DNA of 64,000 bases from Cryptomeria japonica (Eukaryota > Streptophyta > Pinopsida > Cupressales > Cupressaceae): contig NC_081407.1 in the NCBI RefSeq assembly GCF_030272615.1, forward strand, positions 440,599,213 through 440,663,212. The letters run 5' to 3'. The first letter of the stretch is position 1; every line of letters begins with the position of its first letter. This document shows positions 21,336 to 32,727 of this stretch, in pieces. Under the pieces are notes generated by a model. It ran no database searches. It was not told the DNA's origin and was given only the letters and a program-made list of their open reading frames with translations. The position numbers and the translations under genes were made by a program.

Positions 21336-23747
21336 TATTAGCATTGTGTTGTCATTGATGTCAATCGGTATAGGATGGCAACCGGTATGGGAGATTAATG
21401 AGCAGTGTTGTCAATGATGAATACCAGAAATGGTGCCATTGATGTCAACTAGCATAGCAGGTCATCTAGCATAATGGCCATTAGAGTCATTGGTACACAA
21501 GCTAGTGTTGACTTGTGTTGAAGACATAAGGACTATAGATCGATAAGTGACATGTTGGTAGTACATAGTTGCCAACCAACAAGAGAGAAAGATGTTGGGT
21601 TGTTGATTGTGATGAAGAGGGGTAATGTTACAAAAATCACATCAACATCAGAAGTGAAGTATGTGCAGGCCATCGATATGCTGTGTGGATGTGAAAAAGC
21701 ATGGGACTCCCAACAGATAAAGATGCACTCACCATATGAAGAGATGACTGGCAGTGAATGTGCCCAATCCGATCACATGTGCTTGTTTGAAGATATGCAT
21801 GCTCAAATAGGGAAGCCACATTGGTGCAATGCAAGATGCAAATGTGACAAGGATCCATGCCCACCAGTAAGTGGAGCTTATCTCCTATTATGCATGGAAT
21901 GCATCATAGTCCTCCAAGATAAGACAAAAGAGTAAAAGATAGGTGATTGAAGGCTCACACCGGATGAACTGGTGAAACACTAAGTTGCCTTAGGTGCATG
22001 AGATCAAAGATATGCACCAGATCACCCAGGTAGACATGGTGAGTTGCCACTACAAAGAAGGAAGTATATGTTTGTCACTTTGACAAACATGATAATTGCA
22101 TAACCGATTCAGTGGTGAAGAAAGGTGTTGCCACATATGCAGATAGATGGAGTGTGTTGAAGACTGATGACATGATATCATCAGGGTGGTTGCTGGTAAG
22201 TATGTCCACCGATAATGCTGACAAGGTGCAAAAGTGAAAGGATCCCATCTGTTGAAGATGTGCATAAGGTAGGTTAGCAAGTGTGCTAACCGATTTAGGT
22301 GCTCCACTGGAAGAGAAGCAGAGTGAAAGGTTGAAGACAAATCGGCTAGGGTATAACCGGCGGGGTTTGTGAACCGATAGATGAACCCAATTGTGTTATT
22401 GGTCGGTGATCTGATCTAGACCAACATAGAAGACCTAAAAGAATTCAATGTCGATAAAGATTCCATGTGAAGGTGAAGTGGCATGCATGCATAGGTCAGT
22501 GAAAGTGTTGTCAGTGAGGTAGGTGGTGACTGGTCGACATTAATGTTGCTAGCGTGTTTCACAGGTCGAGAACAGGAGAGTGCAACTTGAGACTGATCAG
22601 AAGACAAAGATCTGATCTGATGACTTCATGATCAAGGTCGAGTGTCCAGGTGCTGATCAGGGTAGGTGAAGATATATGAGTGATCACTTCATAGGTGTTT
22701 GACAAGTGCAGACCAAAGGAGGTGTCGTGTTTTCCAAATAGGGTAAATGCGTTCTGGATGCAGTAGGATTGGTGGAGTCTAATTGATCAGTTGCAGGTGG
22801 TCGATCTCTGGAAAAAGATATGATTGGATTTGGTCTTCCTCAGGGTCAATGAAGAAATCCTAGTGAGCAATAAGTTTGAATGTCGATCATGGTGGGAAAA
22901 CTCAAGTATAAATATGTCGACTCATGATAGAAGGATAATGATGTTCTAGGTTGGGTGATGAAGGATAGAGAGTGAAAGAGCAGCAAAGAGTCAACCAGTC
23001 AGAGAGTTTGTTGAATATCATGGTGATTATGTGCTCAAGAGAGAACCAGTGAAAAGAGTGCAACCGACAAGGGTAAAGCAATCGATAGACTATCATTGAG
23101 TCTAATAGTGGTGTGAACTTGTGAGAAAGTGAAGTAACTGGTAAAGGAACAAGAGAAGAGTGATCCTATAGAGAAGAAACAGAGAAGATCAGAGTAGGGG
23201 TTAAATCGACAAGTGAGGTGACTGGCAAGCTGTAAACCAGAAATGTGCAGAGAGCAGTGTACCGGTAGAGATGAAGTATAGACTGAACCAATAAGGTTGC
23301 AACAAAGAAGAAAGATTGCAAAGGTTACAAAACTCATTTGTAACTAGGAGATTACTTTTGTATTGATTATATGATATTGTAATCCCTGAGTTGGAGCTCG
23401 GTGTAGGGGTCAGTGCTCCTTGGGTTGATGCCCTAAAGCAGGAGTGGTACTCCTTGGGCTGGTGCCCTAAATGTTGTAACCGAAGTTTTCATTGTGAGGT
23501 TGGATTGGAGCAGTAGTCTCTAGTAGCATTTGTCACCGAGGTTTTTCCCATCTTGGGTTTTCCTCGTACATCTGGTGTTATGTGATGTCCCTTTTATGTG
23601 TGGTGGAATTTGTGTTATCCTCCCATCTAACCAGTATGTCTTCTTTATGTTAGATATGTTAACCGATATACACACATAGGATAGAAAAGGGAAAAGTTTG
23701 GAAACCACTTATTCACCCCCCCTCTCAGTGGCATCTTGTGTTCAACA
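21336..23747 (+). repeat. 5' LTR of gag-only element (2412 bp)
   Basis: It starts TATTAGCATTGTGTTG, where the 3' LTR has the expected TGTTGGCATTGTATTG, so the terminal TG has mutated here. It ends TTCAACA. A TATAAATA box lies at 22907. The end carries ACCCCCCCTCTCAGTGGCAT, very like the copia element's LTR end. At 2.4 kb it is long for a copia-type LTR. Confidence 0.9.
22907..22914 (+). promoter_or_regulatory. TATA box in 5' LTR of gag-only element
   Basis: TATAAATA is conserved at the matching position of the 3' LTR (28789-28796), in an otherwise G/A-rich context. It would place transcription start about 30 bp downstream and make the rest of the LTR R-U5. Confidence 0.5.
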
Positions 23748-23749
23748 AT

Positions 23750-23762
23750 TGGTATCAGAGCC
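23750..23762 (+). other. Primer-binding site, initiator tRNA-Met
   Basis: TGGTATCAGAGCC follows the left LTR after two bases. It is complementary to the 3' end of plant initiator tRNA-Met, the usual primer of copia elements. Confidence 0.9.
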
Positions 23763-23819
23763 TAGGTTCTCGATTGATAAGCTTTCTCTAGCTTGGGTAG
23801 ATCCTGGTATTTGAACACA

Positions 23820-25826
23820 ATGGTTTGTTTTGTGTCAATCCCTACTCCTGTATTTGATGGTTCAAATTTTCTTGTTTGGTGTTGTAGGATGGAAGTATAC
23901 CTATCCTCTTTAGGGTTTGATGTGTGGATGTCGGTTGTGAATGGCTTCCCTAGTAAAGTGAGTCCTCCCATCGATTCAGATGTAGAAAGAAGAAACTGGT
24001 GTAATGATATAGCAATGAAGACTATACTATGTGGGTTATCAGATGATGTTTCCTCACAAGTAGACAGGTGTAGATCGACAAAAAGCTTATGGGACAGATT
24101 GAAGAAGCTCTATGGAAATGAGCCTACCACTACAGAACTGGTTGGTGAAGACAAGATGATAAATGCAACTCATGTATCTACAAATGATGAAAGCAGATCT
24201 ATTAGAAGCAACAACAATGATGAAGAAGGAACCCACCTCTTCATGGCCCAAGATTCATAGGATGAAAGGCACACATCTGAGAATGATCATGCAGGTCATT
24301 CCTACCGACAAGATGTGTTTGGCAGTGATAGTGAAGATGAAGAAGAAGATGAAGCTGAAGTTGATCTTGAAGGAGAACTTGTAAGTGTACTCGAAGAACT
24401 TAGTAGAGTGAGGAATGAATACAAGCTATTCAAGAATGTTGTTGTTGTGGAACAAAACTGGCTAATCAAATGCCTTGAAGAATTTGAGAAATGTATCTCA
24501 GAATTGAAGACTCAACAAGGAGACACCAATGAGTGTCAGTGTAATGATCTAGCATCTGAGCTAGAGGCCAAGGATAGAGAATATCAACAGCTAGTAGGAG
24601 ATATGGAGTCTCTGAAATGACCTTGAGAAATGTCAAGATGAGTTCAAGGTGAGAATTCGGTTTGATGGCAGTAGTGATGCCTTGGACAAGATGCTAAAGA
24701 AACAAAAGCATTCCAAGGATACCAGAGGCTTAGGATGTGGTATTGGTGAGTGCTCTACAAGAATGGAGACCTCCCACAAAGATATTAAATATGTCTCCTC
24801 AAATGGAAATGGCAAGGGTAAGACCTTCACAGTTAGAGATGCTCCCCGAAAAAAGGTTGATCTAACCATAATCGGTGAAGACATGAAGCTAAGGATGAAG
24901 ACCGATGTTGCAAGGAGCAATAATACAGATCCTAAAGGAAAAGGGAAGATGGGAGAAGGAAGCTTCACTGAAAGAAAGAGCATGAGAAGAAAACAAAGAA
25001 GACCTCCTACCGGTAGAAGACAAGGAGATTCTACCTCCCACAAGACAATGCAAGTGTGGGAAGAGAAGAGATAGTATGGAAGAGCTGCAAAACATGGACA
25101 ATCCAAGATCCATCCCTAGAGAAGCAGAAATGGAAATACTAAACCAGTAAGATCTCCTCATGCATGGAAGAATAAATTTGTAAGCCATATGCCATCATTT
25201 ATTGGTTACTTCTTCTCTTGCAAATATTATGGTCATAGGGCAGATGAATGCATAAAAAGATCTAGAAATAAGAATGTAGTCTCTCTAAGATATAATGCTT
25301 ATGGCCATAGTATGTCAAGAACATGCATAGATATTCTCCTATGCATAATAAGAAGATTCCATTTGATGCCTCAAGAAATGGAAATTATGTATGTTACAAT
25401 TGCAATGGATTTGGGCATAGAAGTCATGAATGCAGGAACAAGAAAGTTCAGTCACATGACAATCGATATAGCAGCTATGCTTAACATGAAAATGAGTATA
25501 GACCATATGAGAGACAAAATGTTGCATGGAACAAGAGGAGAAGTGTTCCTACGCATTCAAGGAATCCATGGAGACCGGTAGCTGGCTATAATGGCTTAAT
25601 CAGAAAAGGAGGAGCAAACCGATATATTAGAAGGTCCTCCAATTATCCATTTGACATGAACATTGTTTGCTTCGACAACAACGTCTCTGGTCATAATTTT
25701 GAATCCGGTAGAGAAAGGACATATCAACAAAAGAAAGTAAGACCTGCTCCCAAGACTACAAATGGGAAGAAGAAAGAGATTAAGAAGGTATGGAAGAAGA
25801 AGCAAGAAGATGCAACCATGGACTGA
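23820..25826 (+). pseudogene. Copia-type gag (broken)
   Basis: From the ATG at 23820 the frame gives the copia gag N-terminus (TPVFDGSNFLVWCCRMEVYL, then LCGLSDDV and STKSLWDRLKKLYGN). A TAG at 24258 interrupts it, and the frame continues through an acidic stretch and a coiled coil to a stop at 24618. A frame change follows (SSDALDKMLKKQKHSKDTRG). Later, after further frame changes, come a degenerate zinc knuckle near 25207 and a good CX2CX4HX4C knuckle (CYNCNGFGHRSHEC) at about 25391-25435. It ends at TGA 25824. The long gag with coiled coil recalls the SIRE lineage. That assignment is tentative. Confidence 0.75.
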
Positions 25827-25829
25827 CAC

Positions 25830-27188
25830 TGTGCATCCAATGCACATATGATATCTCCTAAGGCTTAAAGGAGATGCAGGACCTTAGGGGGAGTAGTACA
25901 CTGACCATTCATTCACCCCCTTAGTGGAAGAGGACACATGGAAGAATAGGTTGCTGTCGATATAAAGGAAGGAAATGAGATGGCAAGTGTGTGTAGTGGT
26001 TGCCTTGGCTACACATCTACAGATAAGAGATGGATCACTACTGCATGTGTCAATGGATGGAAAATTTGCAATTGGGATCATATTCAAATTGATACAAGAA
26101 GACAGGAGTTAGAGGAAGGTGCTCTAATAGAGATGATGGACCGGTGCAGGAAACCGGTATGTGCAGTATGTTATTGACATGTATACCAACCGGTATCTGT
26201 AGTTATGTAAGACAATGAAGTCCAGGATCATTACATTAACTCAAGTTGCATGGATTAAAGTAATTATGTCTCAGGTGGTGTTGAAAAAGACCCGAATGAC
26301 ATATGATGGCCCGACAGTTGATCATGTATGCATGCATGTTTTTGGGATAACCGGTTTGATATATGGCATGATAATGATATAATATGGTATTGTGTACATC
26401 AAGGTTCATGTCATATGCTGTGATGGATTTTGTGGAGCTGATAGAGCATCAGATTGATCATATATGCACAACTCAACCAGTATAAGGGGTAGTTTGGCTC
26501 CGGTTTAGAACCTAACATGCAAGTGAGGACCTGAGATCTATGACTCAGGGGGAGTTGACAACCATGTTTCCTAATTTGTATCAGACTTGTTGGACATAGG
26601 GAGAGTGAAAGTATCTATGGTTGTACCGATATGATTGTGTTTATGGAAGTGTTAGGGGCTATGAGATATTTCAATGCCTATTCAATTGAAATCACAATTG
26701 GACCACTAGGAGTGTTTCTTGCAAAGAGGGAGAGTTACCTACATAAGAGAATATGTATTTGGTATAAGAAGAGATAAAATCAGTATCAGTGTTAGCTTCA
26801 ACACTTGATATCAACAAATTGGGGTCAGAATGGCTTTTGTATATCAAAGAGAGATGATGTAGTCTGACCAGAAGGTATGTTGTATTCACTGACACATGTG
26901 CCTTCAATTGGTTTCAAACTTGTATATGCATGTGTTTTTGATTTGCATATACGCTTGGTTGTTGTGCAAATTGGTGTCATTTGGTGGTTGAGCTCTCCAT
27001 CTCAAGTGTTGTGAATTGAGAGGATGCAATATATGATGGTCAATAGAGGAGAAGCATCCAGTAGAGAAAAGTGTTAGTGACCAGTTGACAAGGAGGAGAG
27101 AAATCTTGTCAGTGCCCTTTGCCATTGTTGTCAAAGGGGGAGATAGATTATGTAGTATGTCAGATGCTACATGTGTTGACATCAATGC
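25830..27188 (+). other. Non-coding interior of gag-only element
   Basis: The region that would hold pol in an autonomous element contains no integrase, reverse transcriptase or RNase H motif on either strand. It has extra purine tracts (CTTAGGGGGAGTAG near 25880, CTCAGGGGGAGTTG near 26545), as seen in the 3' part of the copia element at 31.6-38.3 kb. Confidence 0.6.
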
Positions 27189-27200
27189 CAAAGGGGTAGA
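27189..27200 (+). other. Polypurine tract of gag-only element
   Basis: CAAAGGGGTAGA lies directly before the 3' LTR start (27202). The preceding ATCAATGCC matches the copia element's sequence before its own tract. Confidence 0.75.
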
Positions 27201-27201
27201 T

Positions 27202-29593
27202 TGTTGGCATTGTATTGTCATTGATTTCAACCGGTATGGGATGGCAACCAGTATGGGAGATTGATGAGTAGTGTTGTCATTGATGAATACCAGAAATGGT
27301 GCCATTGATGTCAACTAGCATAGCAAGTCACTGGTAAGGAAGAACAAGTCATCTAGCATAATGGCCATTGGAGTCATCGGTACACAAGTTAGTGTTGACT
27401 TGTGTTGAAGACATAAGGACTGTAGATCAGTAAGTGACATGTTGGTAGTACATAGTTGCCAACCAACAAAAGAGCAAGATGTTGGGTTGTTGGTTGCGAT
27501 GAAGAGGGGAATGTTGCAGAAATTACATCAACACTGGAAGTGAAGTATGTGCAAGCCACCGATATGTTCTATGGATGTGAATCAATAGGACTCCCACTGG
27601 ATAAAGATGTAGTCACCATATGAAGAGATGACTAATAGTGAATGTGCCCAATCAGATCACATGTGGCTATTTGAAGATATGCATGCTATAAAAGGGAAGC
27701 CACATTGGTGCAATGCAGGATGTAGATGACAAGGATCCACTCCCATCGGTAAGTGGAGCTTATCTCCTATTATGAATGGAATGCATCATAATCTTCCAAG
27801 ATAAGACAAAAGAGTATAAGGCAGGTGATTGAAGGCTCACAGCGGATGAATTGGTGAAACACTAAGTTTCCTTAGGTGCATGAGATCATAGATATGCACC
27901 AGATCAGCCAGGTAGACATGGTGAGTTGTCGGTATAGAGAAGGAAGGATATGTTTGTCACTTTGAAAAACATGATAATTGCATAATTGATCTAGTGGTGA
28001 AGAAAGGTGTTGCCACATATGCAGATAGATGGAGTGTGTTGAAGATTGATGACATGATATCATCAAGGTGGTTGTTGGTAAGTATGTCCACCAGTAATGC
28101 TGACAAGGTGTAGAAGTGAAAGGCTCCCATCTATTGAAGATGTGCAAAAGGTAGGTTAGCAAGTGTGTTGATCGGTTTAGGTGCTCCACCGGAAGAGAAA
28201 CAGAATGCAAGGTTGAAGATAGACGGATTAGGGTATAACCGATAGGGTTTGTGAACCGATAGATGAACTCAGTTGTGTTGTTGGTTGGTGATTTGATTTG
28301 GACCAACACAAAAGACCTAGTGGAATTGGATCTCGACAAAGACACCACGTGAAGGCGAAGTGGCATGCATGCACAGGTCGGTGAAAGTGTTGTCGGTGAG
28401 GTAGGTGGTGACTGGTCGACATTAATGTTGATAACATGTTTCACGGGTCGAGAGCAGGAGAGTGCTACTCGAGACTGATCAAAGGATATAGATCTTATCT
28501 GATGACTTCATGATCAAGGCTGAGTGTCCAAGTGTTGATTAGGGTAGGTGAAGCTATCTGAGTGATCACTTCATAGGTGTTTGACAAGTGTAGACCAAAG
28601 GAGGTGTCATGATTGCCAAATAGGGAAAGCGTGTTCTGAATGCAACAAGATTGGCAGAGTATAATTGATCCATTACAAATGGTCGATATGTGGAAGGAGA
28701 TATGATTGGATTTGGTCTACCTCGAGGTCGATGAAGAAACCCTAGCGAGCCAGAAGTTTGAATGTCGGTCATGGTGGGAAAACTCAAGTATAAATATGTG
28801 GACTCATGACAAAAGGATAATGATGTTACAGGTCGAGTGATGAAGGATAGAGAGTGAAAGAGCAACAAAGAGTCAACCAGTCAGAGAGTTCACTAAGATC
28901 ATGATGACTATGTGCTCAAGAGAGAACCAGTGAAAAGAGTGCAATCGATAGGGGTAAAGCAATCAACAAACTGTCATTGAGCCTGATAGTGGTGTGAACT
29001 TGTGAGCAAGTGAAGTAACCGGTAAAGGAACAAGAGAAGAGTGATCCTGCAGAGAAGAAACAAAGAATATTAGAGCAGGGGTTAAACCGGAAAGTAAAGT
29101 GACCGGCAAGATATAAAGCAATAATGTGCAGAGAGCAGTGTACCAACAAATAAGAGGTAGATGCTGAACCAGTAAGGTTGTAGCAAAGAAGAAAGATTGC
29201 AGAGGTTACATAACTCATTTGTAACTGGGAGATTAATTTTGTATTGATTATATGATATTATAATCACTGAGTTGGAGCTTGGTGTAGGGGTTGGTGCTCC
29301 TTGGGTTGGTGCCCTAAATGTTGTAGCTGAAGTTTTCATTGTGAGGCTGGATTGGAGCAGTAGTTTCCAACTACATTTCTCACCAAGGTTTTTCCCATCT
29401 TGGATTTTCCTCGTACATCTGGTGTTATGTGATGTATCTTTTATGTGTGGTGGCACTTGTGTTATCCTCCCATCTGACCAGTATGTTTGCTTTATGTTAG
29501 ATTTGTTAACCAATATACACACATAGGATAGAAAATTGAAAAGTTTGGAAACCACTAATTCACCCCCCTCTCAGTGGCATCTTTTGTTCAACA
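27202..29593 (+). repeat. 3' LTR of gag-only element (2392 bp)
   Basis: It starts TGTTGGCATTG and ends TTCAACA, followed by ATGGG. It is collinear with the 5' LTR, with numerous substitutions (many C/T and G/A) and small indels. The TATAAATA box is kept at 28789. Confidence 0.9.
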
Positions 29594-29695
29594 ATGGGAA
29601 CCAACAGTCTACAAGACCATTTGTCAACCCATTCTTGTGATTCACATTCTTCCCACAAAAAATGCATACATGAAGAGAAAAAACATACAATCTAT

Positions 29696-31620
29696 CTAGC
29701 ATAAATTACTGGTGAACTTGCATTTGAACTTTGAAATGAGTGCATGTCACTGGATCCTACAACTGCACAACAATCTCGATAGTTTTCAATGTCAGATTCA
29801 GTGATCAACCAAAAATATCTATGAACCATTGAGGTACATGCATTACCTAGTCCCATTGTAGAGTTACACCATCACATAATTGTTGCTACATTTTTCAACT
29901 CAACACCACCTTCGTACTTCAATTCTTCTCTAGCTAGGGCTCTTTTTATGCATGCTTCTACACCATTGTGCTCTCCCTTTCCATGTCTAGCCTCAGTGAA
30001 ATTCCAAAAATGTTGTACACCAATTGTCACATGCATCCTACTCAACCAATAGAACATCCTTGTATTTTTGAATTGCGAGGTATAATTATCTGACCATATT
30101 ATGTGTTTCTTGTATTGTATGTTCCTTTCCCTTAAACTATCAAAGAAAAATTTAAAGCATCCTTGCACAAACTCTGGTGAATATGTACAATCATCACTTA
30201 TGTAGAAGTGATACTCTCTCACAACATTTCTATCCTCCTCTATGCTATCATATACATACATGAATGCTATGTGTACAAAACTAGAAACTTGTGTAGAATG
30301 GTAATACATAGATTGCACTTCATTTTGAGGTTGTACTGTATAATTTTCAGAAAAATCAACTATAGAGATAATGGTACCGAGAGGAAATATGTTTTTGCAT
30401 TACTTGAATTGCTCATCTAACCACCAATCTCTATGTGTATGCATTATATACTCCTAAACTAGTTTCTCTTTAAACGTTCACATAAAGTCAGCTATACATA
30501 TATCATTTTTCACTAACTCACATCTCTTCAATTCTTTTCCATCTTTAACCCCATATGTCACTATTTTGTCCTTTCCAAAAGATACGAGTTTCTTACCAAT
30601 TTTATGTGTGCTATCCAAATGTAGACATCTTGGCAAATGTTGCAAACCACCACATGTAGCACAAGAACCTTTCAAACACATCATCTTATAATAAATGCAA
30701 CCATCATCTCTTTTACATAACACACTTGAAATAAATTCTCTTGGTGACTTAGGAGGTGGTTTTATATTGCATTCCTGCAAAACATCATTAGCGTGCAAAG
30801 TACAACATATATGACGATACATATCATAGTGCATGGAAAATTCAATAAGCATCTTACAACAACACGTGGTGCATACAAGATTAATCTTAACATAAAAAAG
30901 GTTTTGCCATTTCAAAAAATCTTTGACTAATTCTTATTTGAGGAAAATTTTGTTTGAGTCACATCCAAATAGTGTTTGGCATGTGGCTCGCGATTTCTAG
31001 ATCCAATTTGCCTTCTAAGAACATCTATTTGGTTAGGCGAAACCCTTGTGTTGTCATGCCAAAAAGTTTCAATTAATGTTATTAGTGCATCAACAACAAT
31101 CTTGTCTTTGCATGGTAGTCTACCCGAGAATGTCCAAAGAGAATTATTGTTAGGATCCTCTATTTTCTCCCGCCTATCTAATGCTTTACGTAATTTTATT
31201 CTACTTATGTTTAATGACTTACTTGTTTTTCTTATCAAACAATATTTTTATTATTTTCTTTCTCATTATGGTTGATGTAATAACACGTCAAGTAACATTA
31301 GAATCTTTAGTACGTTATTTTGAACCATTAGCTTGATATGCATCAAATATATTTCTCACAATAGTTCTCTCGCTATTACTTTCGGATGATCTTGGGCCTA
31401 GAATTTTCATTGTCTCTCTAAAATTCAATTTTTTAATCATTTCAACAATTAATTGACATCTTGCAGTTTGATTTAAGTTTTCAAAATAGTTTTGCCATAT
31501 TATTTTAACCATTCTCCTACAAGTTCGTTCATTCATTTTATCGGGCATTGGCTTCAAAATATGCTCATCGATGTCAATTAGATACTTTGGTTTCCTACGA
31601 ATGATTCTAGGAGGTGTTAA
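29696..31620 (-). pseudogene. Transposase-like gene, central part with catalytic region
   Basis: Reading the minus strand from 31620 down: TPPRIIRRKPKYLIDIDEH, then a helical region, a stop at 31315, then SGRLPCKDKIVVDALITLIE, then a Cys-rich segment (CTTCCCKML, CSATCGG-like CATCGGLQHLPRC), then a catalytic core. The core has IVDFSENYTVQPQNEVQSMY, HFYISDDCTYSPEFVQGC, HIIWSDNYTSQFKN, and TEARHGKGEHNGVEACIKR. The spaced Asp residues and the HGKG(E/P)xDG-like block recur in uncharacterised transposase-like proteins of plants and animals, as I recall them. Several stops and frame breaks (for example near 31238, 30927, 30478 and the TGA at about 29870) show decay, though a few may be unrecognised introns. 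It is continuous with the N-terminal part at 38308-38638. Confidence 0.65.
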
Positions 31621-32671
31621 ATTTTGGTATGGTTTTGTCATTTATGTCAACACCTACTAATACACCTACTTTGAAGATCCAGCAACATTCTCCGGCAAGC
31701 AAGTAAACTGTGCAACAGTTACTGGTATATGGTTCACCGGCAGGATATAATGTTCACCGGTACCTGGAATGATATGGAAGACACTTGGTAATGTCGAAGA
31801 CATTGTGTGGACACTTTGTTTTGAAGAATTAATCATTGGTATATTCATATTTGCATATTTTCCTTTACCGACAAATAGGTCCAGGTTATCTAGGGTTACA
31901 CCGGCAGGTTTATCTTTTCCAGATCAGCATGGCACGCTATGGAGATGATTTATTATTGTTGTAAATGCATTAAGACAACATGTTTAATTGGTTATTGCAT
32001 TGCATATTATATTGTTTGTAAAATGATTTTATTTTAATATCTTGTAGAGCCGACCTACTAAAATTGGTCTTAGGGTATGGTATAAATGTAAGATCTTATT
32101 TGTAAGATCAAGTGTGGAATGTGAAAAAGAATTAAGTGAAGGCATATGCGAGAGATATACATGAAGACATCATTTGAAGGTGAAGTTAGGTTTTTGTAGA
32201 AGCATATCGACATTACACCGGTACTGAATCCAGCATATGAAGATGCTATTTTGTGCAGTACATTCTTATTGGATTTAACCATCCAACTATAGTCAGTGTG
32301 ACTCCCATTTTGTGATTGAGCAGTGAGCTCTAAGATGTTGGCCTTTCTACATGTGCAGACCCCATTTATGTACACTTACTATCTATAGTAGTATCATCTG
32401 ATTGTGGGTAAGGTTTCCCACCGTGGTTTTTCCCCTTACAGGGTTTCCACATACAAATATTGGTGTCATGTGTTGTGGATGACTTTATGTTTATGTTTCA
32501 TGCATTAATCTTTACCGGTATAGCAATTTACTGTTAACACTGTCTACCGACATACTTAACTGGTTTACCAGTATTAAGCATTAAGTTGGTTAATTTGTTT
32601 TTGGTTTGAATTTATTAGACAACTGATTCACCCCCCCCCCCCCCCCTCTCAGTTGTCTCTGGGACCTAACA
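31621..32671 (+). repeat. 5' LTR of copia element
   Basis: It ends GGGACCTAACA directly before the primer-binding site. A TATAAATG box lies at 32081. A run of 16 or more C residues (about 32631-32646) precedes CTCTCAGTTGTC. The first bases (TGTTGGT in the 3' LTR) are missing. Confidence 0.95.
32081..32088 (+). promoter_or_regulatory. TATA box in copia LTR
   Basis: GGTATAAATG is conserved at 37727 in the 3' LTR. It would start transcription in the second half of the LTR. Confidence 0.45.
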
Positions 32672-32673
32672 AT

Positions 32674-32686
32674 TGGTATCAGAGCC
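32674..32686 (+). other. Primer-binding site, initiator tRNA-Met
   Basis: TGGTATCAGAGCC starts two bases after the LTR end. It is identical to the site in the gag-only element at 23750. Confidence 0.95.
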
Positions 32687-32727
32687 TAGTCCCCTTTTGC
32701 AGAAGTTTAATAGCTTGAGGAGATCCA

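Larger units (their letters stand above)
21331..29598 (+). mobile_element. Gag-only LTR retrotransposon with 2.4-kb LTRs
   Basis: The element (21336-29593) is bounded by a perfect 5-bp duplication, ATGGG, at 21331-21335 and 29594-29598. Both LTRs are present in the same orientation. There is an initiator-tRNA-Met primer-binding site after the left LTR and a purine tract before the right LTR. The 3.45-kb interior has only a broken gag. Protease, integrase, reverse transcriptase and RNase H are absent. It therefore depended on enzymes from another copia element. The LTRs differ visibly at many sites, so the insertion is not recent. Confidence 0.9.

Noticed and set aside
21552..23337. Open frames inside the 2.4-kb LTRs
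   Set aside because: Similar frames occur at matching positions of both LTRs but are not conserved as proteins; they are LTR sequence.
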